Source of the DNA: DATJPR01 sp963752915
GTDB taxonomy: Bacteria; Bacteroidota; Ignavibacteria; UBA10030; UBA6906
Assembly (NCBI GenBank): GCA_963752915.1
Contig: CAVVZZ010000015.1
Coordinates: 496,001 to 560,000, forward strand
Reading direction: 5' to 3'
DNA length: 64,000 nucleotides
Positions within the stretch are counted from its first letter, which is position 1; each line of letters opens with the position of its first letter. Positions 41,147 through 51,429 of this stretch are shown one piece after another. The position numbers and the translations under genes were made by a program. The notes beneath the pieces are model-generated. The model was not told the origin of the DNA, did not search any database, and worked only from the letters and a program-made list of their open reading frames with translations.

Positions 41147-41404
41147 ATGAGGCGTGCTACATTCCTGTTGGCATCGCTCATGTTGTTCTCCTCCGCGACA
41201 CTCGCCCAGATTCTTCCCACACTCTCTTACCAGGCAGTCCTCACAGATACCATTGGTGCACCAAAACCCGACGGCGCGATTATCGGCAATGCCGTGACGG
41301 CATTGGTGCGATTCGATGGTTCGAGATTGGCGAGTGGGGTTTATCTCTATAGAATACATTCAGGAACGTATGTGGAGTCAAGGAAACTTCTCTTGCTCCG
41401 GTAG
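41147..41404 (+). CDS. 85-residue signal-peptide/sorting-domain remnant
   Basis: The N-terminus is a clean signal peptide (T-F-L-L-A-S-L-M-L-F-S-S-A-T-L-A) followed by L-S-Y-Q-A-V-L-T-D-T-I-G-A-P-K-P-D-G, the start of a tail-fibre-like secreted domain. It then jumps directly to the last 32 residues of a sorting domain (V-R-F-D-G-S-R-L-A-S-G-V-Y-L-Y-R). The central several hundred residues expected between these parts are missing. I interpret it as an in-frame internal deletion of a larger surface protein. It may still be expressed, since a TGAGGT ribosome site and intact ends remain. Confidence 0.55.
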   Translation: MRRATFLLASLMLFSSATLAQILPTLSYQAVLTDTIGAPKPDGAIIGNAVTALVRFDGSRLASGVYLYRIHSGTYVESRKLLLLR

Positions 41405-41469
41405 ACGTTTCGCGAAGCCGAAGAAGAGTTGCAAGGGCTCATTTGTGGATATCATAGAAGGAACGTCCC

Positions 41470-44325
41470 ATGTCGCGAAGGCTACTCACCAGGTTGTTTG
41501 TCCGTGTAGTCATGCACTCACTTATTCTCGGGTCCATGGCCTTTGCGCAGGCCCCGCCGGCGGATTTCTTGCTCAAGGCGACTGCAGGTGGACGTGCCCC
41601 CTGGTCCCAGGCAACCACGATATCCATTGACGGTCTCGGACACGCTACCGGCACGCGGTACAATACCGGGGGAGTCAGCCCCGTCCTTGCCGAGACAACT
41701 TTCACGATCAGTGCTGTCAAGGTCCAGCAACTCTGGAAGGCCATTCAGGACAGCAACTTCTTCGGTCTTTCCTCTCCGCCGCCGGATACCACAATCTCTG
41801 ATGGCATGTTCGCGAAGATCTCTGTCACGGCGAATGGCACCGCACACCAGGTCCTCGTGACGAATACCGCCCAGTCCGTGGTTCAGTCACTCGTTGACTC
41901 AGTGAATGCGGTCATTCCTCCGTCATTCCACCTGGTGTTTGAACCGCCCGTTCAATTGAACAGCATCCCCGGCGACCCATGTGCTCCGCTTCTCGGCGCG
42001 TTCCGGTCTGACCCGCGCTCACACACAAAGCCATTCGGGTTTCCACCATTGTCGATGCCCGCACAGTCGAAGGTGTCCTCGACGTTGTCTCTCTCGTCGA
42101 TCGAATCCGTTGTCATCCCGCACCCAGGCGCGGTGGTTGCGTACGACGTGCCAATCGAGGAGGCGGTGACGACGAACATTGCAACGCTGAAAAGCAAGGG
42201 GCAGTTTTTCGGGGACGCGATTTCTCTTACGGTGGATAACCGGGTTCCGAAACCGTCTGACGCCATCACGATCACATTGTATCTGGAATTCTGGGGCCCC
42301 CTTGCATGGCAAGGAAACGTTGACCCGATCGTCAATGACATAGTATCAAAATGGTCAGGTCACACAACCAGTAGTGGCAAGGAAGTGCATGTAGATGTCG
42401 TCACGCGGCTGAATCGAACGGCGACTGCTCCCCCGAACACCCCCGGGTATGACGACATATTTCTCCAAGAACCTGGGACCGTGCGAGGCTATGTCAATGC
42501 CTTGCCGGGCATGAACACCGGAACCGTAGGCGGAGTGTGGGAGGTTGCCGCGGACCGGGGAGTGTACGCACACGAGGCAGGACACCTTCTTGGCCTCCCA
42601 GACAGGTACGATGATTACAATAAGCAAGCCGACGGGAGTTGGGTCAATGCCAATACTGGAACGAAATATGCCAATGACGATCTCTTCGCGCCATACTATG
42701 CATCGAAGAATCCAGGGACAAGTGTAGCCGATGCGAAGGCCTACCTCGAGAAGACCGATTTGGTGGGGGTTGCTAAGGATGGAGCGGAGAACGACCTGAT
42801 GGGGAACTACATAAAGCCTGTCAGTCAATCCGACATCGACCTTATTACCGCCAACCCGGGCATTCTTGTGAGGGTCCCGGAGGGAGTGGTGCTCGTGAAC
42901 AAATCGGGAGGGTCCCAGAATATTGTTGTCACGCACGCCGAAGACCTCTTCGTGAAGCCGGGGGAAAAGAGATCGCTGAATGGGATTTATGGTGCGTGCA
43001 TCGACGCTCACAAGTCCATTCCTGATAGTCTCGGGCTGTTTGACGTCGCCCCTTCCCTTGGAACTTGGACAGGCATTCCTGCTGCCGGGGTTCTTGCGAA
43101 GTTGATTCATTTTACCGATAGCGTCGGAATGTATTGCCCGCTCAATTTCCCAACGCAGGCTGCCATCTGGCGAATCACGGACAACAGTCTGCTCTTGTTC
43201 GACAACGATGCGCAGACATTGCTCGGACTTGCGGGGATCACGCTCGGCGATCAAGTTCTTGAATTTCCTCGTTTGACCACGCGATCTGTTGATGATTCTA
43301 CCTGCTCAACGGTTGTTCCCGATGCGCTCCTCGCGGCCGACATCCAGCCGCGATTTGTTGAAGGCAGCCAGGGAAATAAAGTCATATTCAATGCAACACT
43401 GTCTCAACCGGTGAATGCCGGGTTCTCGACCGAATTCTCGTGGACGGCGAAAAGCCCCGACACTAGCGATTTCCCGATTTCCGCAAGCGGTACAAGTGGG
43501 TCTTTGACTCCCATTGCGAGCGGCATGTATGAAGTAGGACTCACTATTACCGCGACAGATTCCGCTCGATCAAGAGGACATTCAAGGCACCGGTGAAGGC
43601 ATATGTCGTGGTGCCCGACAGTGTCACCGAGACATTTGAGCACGCTCATCTCTCGGACAAGTTCCCATGGCGGACGGAAGGCGATGTGCCGTGGAGCATA
43701 TCCGGTACGAATGCGCAAACGGGGAGTTTCTCGGCGCAAGCCGGGGCCGTAGCACCGCACCAGACCTCTGGACTTGCAATCGATCTTGCCCTCCCCACAG
43801 GACGGCGCAATCACCTTTTCCATTCGGACAGCCACGATCGAATTCGCGAACCAGTGTCAGTTCTTGATTGATAGTGTTTTCGTGAATGAGTTCTCCGGGG
43901 TCGCCGACTGGAATGTTTTCACGTATCCACTCAAAGCCGGCATTCACACATTGGAATGGATAAGCACGGGAAGCACGGCAGGCAAAGTGTGGCTGGACAA
44001 CGTCTTCTTTCCTCCACACTCGGTGGTCACATCGACGAAGACAACGGGAAACGCTCTTCCTTCGACATTCGTCCTCTATCAAAACTATCCGAATCCGTTC
44101 AATCCGGAAACAGGGATCAGGTATCAGGTGTCAGGGGTCAGTAGGGTACGGCTTGTGGTATACGATGTCCTCGGCCGACAAGTGGCTGTGCTGGTGGATG
44201 GGATACAAACCTCAGGAGAACACGAAGTGCGATTCGATGGAGGGAATCTCTCCTCCGGCGTGTATTTCTATCGTCTGACTGCAGGATCATTCTCTTCGGT
44301 GAGGACGATGCTCCTCATTCGGTGA
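41470..44325 (+). CDS. Secreted zinc metalloprotease with sorting domain (frameshifted)
   Basis: About 950 residues after bridging two single-base shifts near 43570 and 43795. GAAGGA precedes the start and a signal peptide ends near M-A-F-A-Q. A metzincin-type site H-E-A-G-H-L-L-G-L-P-D-R-Y occurs near residue 366 (two zinc His, catalytic Glu, third ligand Asp), within a domain that also has a Y-D-D-Y-N tail. A later Ig/PKD-like region (F-S-W-T-A-K-S-P-D) and a beta-sandwich (F-P-W-R-T-E-G-D-V-P-W-S-I) precede the sorting domain: N-Y-P-N-P-F-N-P-E-T, V-V-Y-D-V-L-G-R-Q-V, S-S-G-V-Y-F-Y-R. It is probably type IX-secreted and surface-bound. Confidence 0.8.
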
Positions 44326-44389
44326 CGGAATCGGTCTTCTTCTCCCCCTCCCCAAGTCTCCCTTTCGGCGGGGGATGTGCGGGGCCGGG

Positions 44390-44522
44390 GTCAGTGACCA
44401 GTGACGTTAGGCTCTTGGTCTACGACATGTTGGGGCGCAAGGTGGAACCCTTCCATTTCCGCAGGCGTCTCTGCCTGGAGCCGTTGCGAGTGGGTTCATA
44501 TACGTCGGGCGGTGGCTGTTAA
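44390..44522 (+). pseudogene. Sorting-domain fragment
   Basis: Directly after the metalloprotease stop, the sequence encodes V-R-L-L-V-Y-D-M-L-G-R-K-V, a second copy of the sorting-domain core. Its DNA resembles the corresponding part of the metalloprotease (GGTCAGT...CTTG(G)T...ACGA). It then runs out of frame with no N-P-F-N-P motif or Y-F-Y-R end. It looks like a decayed or partly duplicated C-terminal domain. The downstream lipoprotein starts at 44580. Confidence 0.4.
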
Positions 44523-44579
44523 ACACGACTATGGTATTGATGAAATGAGCACAGAACTTTTCAAGATTGGACCAGATCC

Positions 44580-45281
44580 ATGAAAGAAATCGTTGGATTT
44601 GTGATTATCGGATTTGTGATGCTTTCGGGATGCACGGGCAATTCGAACCCTGTGGTGAACCGGACTACCCCGGCAAAACAGACCGCATGGTTGGGGATCG
44701 TGTTTCCTAGTCCGATCAAGAATACAATCAATGTCAATGCAGTGAAGACATCGGGCATCATTGGTGAGATCAACAAGGCGGCCACCGCGCCATGGCTTGC
44801 GGCATTCGACACCATAGCTCCGGAGACGTTTATGAGCACCGTGCAATGGACGCTGATCACAGGAATGCTCACAGAGACTCTCACGAAAACGCCAAGCGGT
44901 GACACAGCTGCTGTCAGTTTAGTGATCTACAACGGAACACAGGTGGGGGGGATGACGTTCGACAATTATCCTGTGTACGCGACCGCCTATCGCAACGATG
45001 GAAAGTCCGGGTCGTGGACCCGCTACCTCGGATACCAATCGTTCACATTCGCGATTGACGCGAATGGCACGAAGACCGGTGATTGGCTGCCTGATGGGGC
45101 CGGAACCCGCACGAGTATCGCCGATTCAACGAATGGAAACGGTTCGCTCGTGACCTATATTCCTGGTCCGACAGCTCCTCAAGAGTCATATCTCGCTCAT
45201 TGGCTCGCCGACGGATCCGGCACATGGGCATCGTTCGGTTCAAACGGCATACAGACTGGATCGGGAATATGGGGGAAATGA
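44580..45281 (+). CDS. Lipoprotein of unknown function
   Basis: A 233-residue protein with a lipoprotein signal (F-V-M-L-S-G-C with the lipidated Cys near residue 18). The mature part is rich in Gly, Thr and Asn, with late aromatic repeats (Y-L-G-Y-Q-S-F-T-F-A-I-D-A-N-G-T-K-T-G and W-L-A-D-G-S-G-T-W-A-S-F). This suggests a beta-structured outer-membrane lipoprotein. No enzyme motif is recognised. It is followed 207 bp downstream by two tandem beta-helix lipoproteins. Confidence 0.65.
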   Translation: MKEIVGFVIIGFVMLSGCTGNSNPVVNRTTPAKQTAWLGIVFPSPIKNTINVNAVKTSGIIGEINKAATAPWLAAFDTIAPETFMSTVQWTLITGMLTETLTKTPSGDTAAVSLVIYNGTQVGGMTFDNYPVYATAYRNDGKSGSWTRYLGYQSFTFAIDANGTKTGDWLPDGAGTRTSIADSTNGNGSLVTYIPGPTAPQESYLAHWLADGSGTWASFGSNGIQTGSGIWGK

Positions 45282-45488
45282 AACAAACATCCTGTGGGTT
45301 CGCACATACGGGACACCGGTACAACGTGAGAAGCAGGGGAGCGAACGCCGCAAATACCAACATCCCGAACTTTATGGAATGCCGAATGAAATGGGGATCA
45401 ACTACCATCCGTAAATGAATGCCGTGCGGGTAAGGCGTAGGGAGCTTCGCAACGGGGACAGAAGATCAAACAAGGAGATGACACAACG

Positions 45489-46862
45489 ATGAAAGTCTTT
45501 CGTGCATTGTCGATCGGATTGGTTCTTTTCGCCGCGGGTTGTAGCAAGAACGATAACCCGAGTGGACCGGGCGATTCGGGGGCTGTTGGGATCACCCGCA
45601 TCTATGTGAATCCTGCCAGCGGATCGGACGGCAATACTGGCACAGACACCGCTCCATTGAAAACCATTCGAAAAGCCCTTGGCCTTGCTCAGGCCGGACA
45701 GCGTGTTGATCTCCAGGCGGGTACATACGATGCTGCAAGCGGTCAGACGTATCCCGACACGATCCCGAACGGGGTTGCCATTGAAGCGGTCAGCGCAGGT
45801 CTGGCGGTTCTTGTGGGCACGAACAATGTCGCGTTTGCCGCCTCCGGCAATGACACCACGTTTTATCTTTCCGTGCGGGGGTTTCGGACGATCATGCAGG
45901 CGGCCTCAGGTTTCCACGTGGCCAACGCGATGACCGCCTCCGATGTCGGAACCTTGTTCGATTTGTCGGGCAATGCCCAGGCGCTGATGTCTGGATGCTC
46001 CCTCACCAAATCAGGCGTGGCGCAGTTGACGGACATTGCACGCCTGACAGTGAATTCATCCACCGTCGCGGGACAGTCGCAAATGGATTATGTGACCCTT
46101 CAGAAAGCATCTTCGCTTGTGATGAACGGAACGACGATGAGCGATGCAAGTGTGATGGCCATAGACATCACCGATGCCTCCATCGCGACATTGACCGGCT
46201 GTACGATCTCGAAAATGGGTGGGACCGCTTCCATCGATATGTCGGGTTCGTCGCATCTTACGATCCGATCCACGACTGTAAGCGGAGCATATGGTTCGGG
46301 TGTACTCATGCGGGAACCGGGGACTAAGGTCATTGCCAGATCGTGCAATTTCGAGGGGAATGGCACCGGCTCGGGATATCCGGAGTTCTGGCAAAACAGC
46401 GGAAACCTTGACATCGACACATGTTACATCTCCGGCTCAGGTTCGGGCGCGGGCTCGGTTGGAATCTTGCTCCGGGGTGGCTCCCTCTCACTCCGCAACT
46501 CGATCGTGCGATACATGGATAGGGAGGGAATCTCAGTTTCAACTGGGACTTCGCTGTATATGAGAAGCACGACAATATCAAACTGCCAGTCAGGGATCTA
46601 CCTGGGTGGGACAAGTGGCTCGGCGGATCTTGGGACCTCAACAGACGCGGGCGGGAATACTATAAACAATTGTTCGCAATTCGGGATCCGGGTGGGGTTT
46701 GATGCCGGTCAAATTGCGTATGCCTATGGCAACACCTGGACGCCGAACGCGCAGGGAGCAAATCAAAACGGACACTATGCCCCCTTCCTTGCCGTCGGCC
46801 CGGTGAACGCCACGTCTCCGGCAAATTATTACATCGATTCCAAAGCCAACATACAATTTTGA
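45489..46862 (+). CDS. DUF1565-like parallel beta-helix lipoprotein (copy 1)
   Basis: A 457-residue protein with AAGGAG upstream and a lipobox (L-F-A-A-G-C). After a short linker it starts the beta-helix family pattern I-Y-V-N-P-A-S-G-S-D-G-N-T-G-T, then P-L-K-T-I-R-K-A-L. About ten helical rungs follow with S-G-C-S-L-T and T-V-S-G-A-Y-G-S-G-V repeats. The C-terminus (G-N-T-W-T-P-N...N-G-H-Y) closes the helix. DUF1565 helices are found in surface polysaccharide-binding or degrading proteins, but catalytic Asp clusters are not obvious. A paralogue follows 29 bp downstream. Confidence 0.8.
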   Translation: MKVFRALSIGLVLFAAGCSKNDNPSGPGDSGAVGITRIYVNPASGSDGNTGTDTAPLKTIRKALGLAQAGQRVDLQAGTYDAASGQTYPDTIPNGVAIEAVSAGLAVLVGTNNVAFAASGNDTTFYLSVRGFRTIMQAASGFHVANAMTASDVGTLFDLSGNAQALMSGCSLTKSGVAQLTDIARLTVNSSTVAGQSQMDYVTLQKASSLVMNGTTMSDASVMAIDITDASIATLTGCTISKMGGTASIDMSGSSHLTIRSTTVSGAYGSGVLMREPGTKVIARSCNFEGNGTGSGYPEFWQNSGNLDIDTCYISGSGSGAGSVGILLRGGSLSLRNSIVRYMDREGISVSTGTSLYMRSTTISNCQSGIYLGGTSGSADLGTSTDAGGNTINNCSQFGIRVGFDAGQIAYAYGNTWTPNAQGANQNGHYAPFLAVGPVNATSPANYYIDSKANIQF

Positions 46863-46891
46863 TACTATCAGGAGAAGGAAATCCATTGGAA

Positions 46892-48275
46892 ATGAAAACT
46901 GCATGGACATTGGCTCTGGGATTGGTACTTCTCGGCGGGGGGTGCAGCAAAAACGATAGCCCGAGCGGACCAGGCGACCCGGGTACCCCGGTTGTATCAA
47001 AGATTTACGTCAATGCATCCAACGGATCTGACGGCAATGCCGGCACCGAGAGCGCTCCGTTAAGGACAATTCGAAAGGCCTTGGGCATTGCTCAAGCCGG
47101 ACAGCGGGTAGAACTCCAGGCGGGAACATATGACGCCGCCGCAGGACAGGCCTATCCCGACACAATCCCCAACGGTGTAACAGTTGAAGCGGTGAGCGCC
47201 GGTCTTGCCGTGCTCGTCAGCACAGGCCAGGTTGCATTCGTCGGTTCTGGCAATGACACGACCCTCTACCTGTCGTTCCGGGGCTTTCAAACGATCTTGC
47301 AGTCGGCGTCAGGCATCCACGTCGTGAAGTCGCTCATCGCCGTCGATGTCGGATACGCTTTTGATCTTTCAAGGAGCGCCCAGGCAGAGGCGACAGGATG
47401 CTCCCTGACCAATTCAGGCGCCGCATCGCTGACGGATATCGCCCAATTGAGTCTGAATGCATCAACGATCAGCGGTCCCCCTGCCAACAACTTCTTTTTT
47501 CTTGTTCAGAAGGCGGCCACGCTGCAGATCGACGGGACGAAAATGAGCGATGGAAATAGCCACGGCGCTCGCACTGACAGATGTTTCCGTGACGACGCTG
47601 TCTGGGTGTACGTTGTCAAAGATGAGCCGGCAAGGGTCAGCGAGCAGCAGTGCCCTCGATGTGTCCGTCTCTGCGCAGCTCACGCTCCAATCCACGACAA
47701 TCAGTGGAGGGTACGGCCCGGCGGTGTTCATGAGAGATGCCGGGACCCATGTCACGGCCAGGGTATGCACCTTCACCGGCAATGGGAGCGGGACCGGGTC
47801 GTCAGAGTTCCTGCAACAGGGCGGGGTGCTTGATATCGACAGTTGTTCCATCTCAGGTGCTGCAGTGTCCGGGTTCTACGTCTCGAACGCCTCACTCAAT
47901 CTCCGAAATTCTACAGTGCAGGGTATGGGCGGCGCGGGCATAAATGCGATCACCGGATCGCGCCTGTATATGCGCAATACTTCAATCTCATCCTGTCAGT
48001 ATGGGCTGCTCCTGACCGGCTCGAGCGCCACGGCGGATCTGGGGACCTCCACAAGTACCGGCGGAAACACGATTGTGAACAACGCGCAATTCGGAATCAT
48101 GATAAGCCATACGGGGGAGTTCTTCGCATACACATATGGCAACACCTGGATACCGAACCTTCAGGGGGCGAATGCGAACGGGCACTATGGTTCCTTCCTT
48201 GCCGTCGGGCCCGTGCAGCTCACGGCTCCGATGAATTACTACATTGATTCGAATGTGAATTATATTCAATTCTGA
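46892..48275 (+). CDS. DUF1565-like parallel beta-helix lipoprotein (copy 2, frameshifted)
   Basis: About 460 residues, clearly a tandem paralogue of the preceding gene: the lipobox L-L-G-G-G-C, I-Y-V-N-A-S-N-G-S-D-G-N-A-G-T and the C-terminal G-N-T-W-I-P-N...N-G-H-Y-G all match. The ATG at 46892 begins the lipoprotein signal. A single-base shift near 47550, in D-G-T-K-M-S-D-G-N, separates the two halves, which otherwise align throughout with copy 1. A terminator-like hairpin lies 40 bp after the stop. Confidence 0.75.
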
Positions 48276-48314
48276 CATTCCATACAATGTGGCGAATGCT
48301 TGCGGCGATCGCAG

Positions 48315-48348
48315 CAACAAAAGCTCGGAACTCTTTGAGCTTTTGTTG
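48315..48348 (+). terminator. Intrinsic terminator hairpin
   Basis: A perfect 12-bp inverted repeat, CAACAAAAGCTC and GAGCTTTTGTTG, with a 10-base loop. TTTC follows and the right arm is T-rich. It sits 40 bp after the beta-helix lipoprotein copy 2, as expected for a transcription terminator ending that unit. Confidence 0.6.
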
Positions 48349-48536
48349 TTTCTACGCGTCCGTAGCACATTGTTCAAGCTCATCGTCGTCAATTGAGCGA
48401 AATCGATCCATCGTCAGCATAGCCCAGGCAGACTCCTTCATTTCCGGTCGCGTTTTTTCTATCTTGGGAAGCCAAATGATCGACGGAAAGTGAACCTTTT
48501 CTCAGTCGTTCCCTCCACAGTGGACTCGCAGCACAT

Positions 48537-48612
48537 TCGGGCGCGTAGCTCAGGGGTAGAGCATTGCCATGCAGGAGATGCTCTCGGAGTGATAACCCCT
48601 GTCGGTTGCGAC
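48537..48612 (+). pseudogene. tRNA-like fragment
   Basis: GGGCGCG-TAGCTCAGGGGTAGAGCA matches the acceptor 5' strand plus D-arm of many bacterial tRNAs. The next part (TTGCCATGCAGGAG) does not form a proper anticodon arm, and no T-arm or complementary acceptor strand follows. Instead GAGCAT and ATGCTC (48559-48583) form a short hairpin. It looks like a tRNA relic, perhaps a former integration target. It lies in a 700-bp stretch (48276-48977) that otherwise holds only the terminator and no convincing gene. Confidence 0.3.
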
Positions 48613-48977
48613 ATATTATCAGCCGTTTCGCTTGATCGAATCGAAGTCCTCCGTAACATTTCCGCCACTTGTGATACGTAGCATCGCGCACACCCAGCTG
48701 GCACAAGATCTCCTCCATCACCAACCGCTTCCTTTACTCTTGTCCAGAACATCTGCTTGGATCCCTTCCGGGGGAGGGTTCTCCGCTCACCCGCGCCACG
48801 AAACGGTCGTATTTCGGACTTTTGGAGGCGACGGTGGCTTCCTCGCAAGCGCCGCTTGTTCGCGAGCGGCGGTCCCCGGTCGAACCAAACGCGTGAAAAC
48901 GCGTGTTATTGGTGTGGTAGGGGAGAGCACCTGCACCTCACGAATCGAGAATTCCCGCCTTGAAGAGTCTCAACCAT

Positions 48978-51429
48978 ATGCTCCCCCGGCTCTCCATCAG
49001 GAGCAAGCTTGTCATTGCGTTCGTAGGCCTGTCGGCCTTGCCCGTTGTCTTTGTGAGCACCTACGGGCTCTACTCGAACGTCAGGACGATGCAGCGCGTG
49101 GCGTTGGAAAGTCTTTCGCACGATGTCCAAAACATCCGCGAGCGAACAGGCAACTTCATGGCAGGCGTGGAGAGCGATCTCCTTGTCCTGGGGGGGTCAT
49201 TTCTCTTTGAGCGCTATGGCAACAGTCCCGGGAGCGTTTCGAAGGGCCCGCCGAAGGAGCTGCTCCGGCAAATGGAAAGCGAACTCGTTGCGTTCGCGCA
49301 AACGAAACAAATCTACTATCAAATCCGGATCGTCAACGAGGACAGGGATGAAGTCCTCCGTGTTCAGTGCAATGGCATCCCGGATTCCGCCCTCCAGTGG
49401 AGGGCTCTTCCCACAGAAGCCCTCCGTCAGGGTGGCGAGTCCTTCTATGTCCTCCTGACGCAAAATCTCTCGCCCGGTCAAATCGCGTTTTCTCCCGCGG
49501 AGCTTGTGTACCAGGGGGAAACGCGCGTTCCCGTCATCAGCTTTGCCATGCCGATCTACGCAGCCGGCAAACGCATCGGCATCCTCATCGCCGACGTCTT
49601 TGCGCGCAACCTTATTCAGGAGTTGCAGACAAGCCGGATTCTCGGGTTCGATGAGAAGGTGGTGCTCGTTGCGGGCGATGGTCACTATCTCTATGACTCG
49701 GAAGAGCGCAGTCAATGGAACAAGTTCATCGCTTCCCGGGAAGAGGGGAACCTGGGGAAAGACTACAGTCCGGCAATTGCCGGGATGATCACCTCGGATA
49801 AGGAGGGTACAGTCACTGAAGGAACAGACGACATCATCGTCCACACCCCTCTGTTTCCCACGACAGGAGTGGACCATGCCGGACAGGTTCCCAGCGGTTT
49901 CACCGAGTCTCTGTTCGTCTTCGAGAGTGTCCCGACCGCAACAATCACCCGGGACGCCCGCTCGTTTGCGCTGACGTTTCTCGCATTTCTTCTCCTCTTC
50001 CTTGGCGCTGCAATCGTGCTCGGCCTTCTGGCGACACAGCAATTCACCCGCCCGATTTCCGAGTTGAGCCGGGGAGCGGCGATTCTCTCCGGTGGCAACT
50101 ACGGCGAACGGCTCCGGATCCAGACGGGGGATGAAATCGAGGAGCTTGCGAATCAGTTTAATGCCATGGCGGCATCGCTGGATACGCACGAAAAGGAGAT
50201 CCAGGAGCACCGCAATCACTTGCAGCAGATGGTGGAGCATCGCACGCGGGAACTGCTCGACCAGAAAGAGAAGCTGCAGGCGATCCTTGACAACGTCGCA
50301 AGCGCCTTTGTGTTGCTCGACAAAGATTTTCGAATTCAAACGGCGAGCGCGGCGTTCGGCTCGATCACCGGGCTGCGGCAGAAGGATGTCCTCGGCAAAG
50401 ATACCCGTGAGGTCCTGCGGGAGAGCGGGATTTGTCGGAGCACGTCGCCCCCCGATACTGGGATCCCCGAAAAGATCGAAAGCCATGTTGATCACGTAAC
50501 CGATCGAACAGCGTGGGGAGCGTTACCTTGAGCACATCACGGTACCCATCAGGAAGAATGGGGAAGTTGCCTCTCTTCTGCAGGTCATCACGGACATCAC
50601 CAAGCGGACGCGACTCGAACAGAACCTTGTGCAGTCGGAGAAACTGATGGCAACGGGGGAAATGTCCGCCATCATTGCCCATGGGTTCCGCAACTCACTG
50701 ACCTCGATCAAGATGATCCTGCAACTCCACAGTGAATCCAAGCAGCTGAGCCGTGCCAGCCGGAGATCGCTCGGGGTCGCGCTGGACTCCATCTACCGGA
50801 TGGAGGTCATTGTGAAAGAACTCCTGTCGTTCGCTCGTCCCAACCCGATGGAGTTTCATTCCGAGTCGGTGAATGACGTGGTGAATGATGCGCTGTCGCT
50901 GATTCAACCTTCGATGGTGAAACAGAAGATCGAGCTCACGAAGGATCTCGACCCCGCCGTCCCGGCCATGATGCTCGGCACGCCACATTTCAAGGAGGCG
51001 ATCGTCAATGTCCTGCTCAATGGATTGCAGGCACTGGAGAACTACGAACCGCCCGGAGGAACCAGGACACTCGGGGTTTCTACAAAGCGCATTGTTCTGT
51101 CGAAGACCCTCCGCGATCTTCGGCCGCGGCAGGCGCGCGAGAACGAAGGCAACGGTCGCACGTCGCCGGAAGCGGAGATCACCCTGCGCAAAGGAACGGC
51201 GTGTGCGGTCGTGAGCGTCAGCGACAACGGCCCGGGCATCGATAGGGCGAACCTGGCACGCATCTTCGACCCGTTTTTCACAACGAAGACCAATGGGACC
51301 GGCCTCGGCTTGCCGATGGTAAAGCGGACGGTGAATGCCCACGGCGGAATTGTTGTTGTAAAGAGCACAGGCACGAAGGGGACCACCTTTGATTTCGTTC
51401 TTCCATTGAACAGAGGTGAGCATGAATAA
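48978..51429 (+). CDS. Membrane sensor histidine kinase with HAMP and PAS (frameshifted)
   Basis: About 817 residues after one shift near 50515. I prefer the ATG at 48978 over the TTG six codons earlier. Helix 1 (L-V-I-A-F-V-G-L-S-A-L-P-V-V-F-V) and helix 2 (about residues 330-352) enclose a periplasmic Cache-like sensor domain. HAMP, a coiled coil and a PAS domain (L-D-N-V-A-S-A-F-V-L-L-D-K-D-F) follow. The H-box is I-I-A-H-G-F-R-N-S-L-T-S-I, and the ATPase domain has N-V-L-L-N-G-L-Q-A-L and D-N-G-P-G-I. The layout matches AtoS/NtrB-type kinases. The regulator gene starts 7 bp before this stop, so both are translationally coupled. Confidence 0.85.

Noticed and set aside
45489..48275. Repeated rung sequences as a CRISPR or satellite array
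   Set aside because: The repeats are protein-level beta-helix rungs of variable DNA sequence, not spaced direct repeats.
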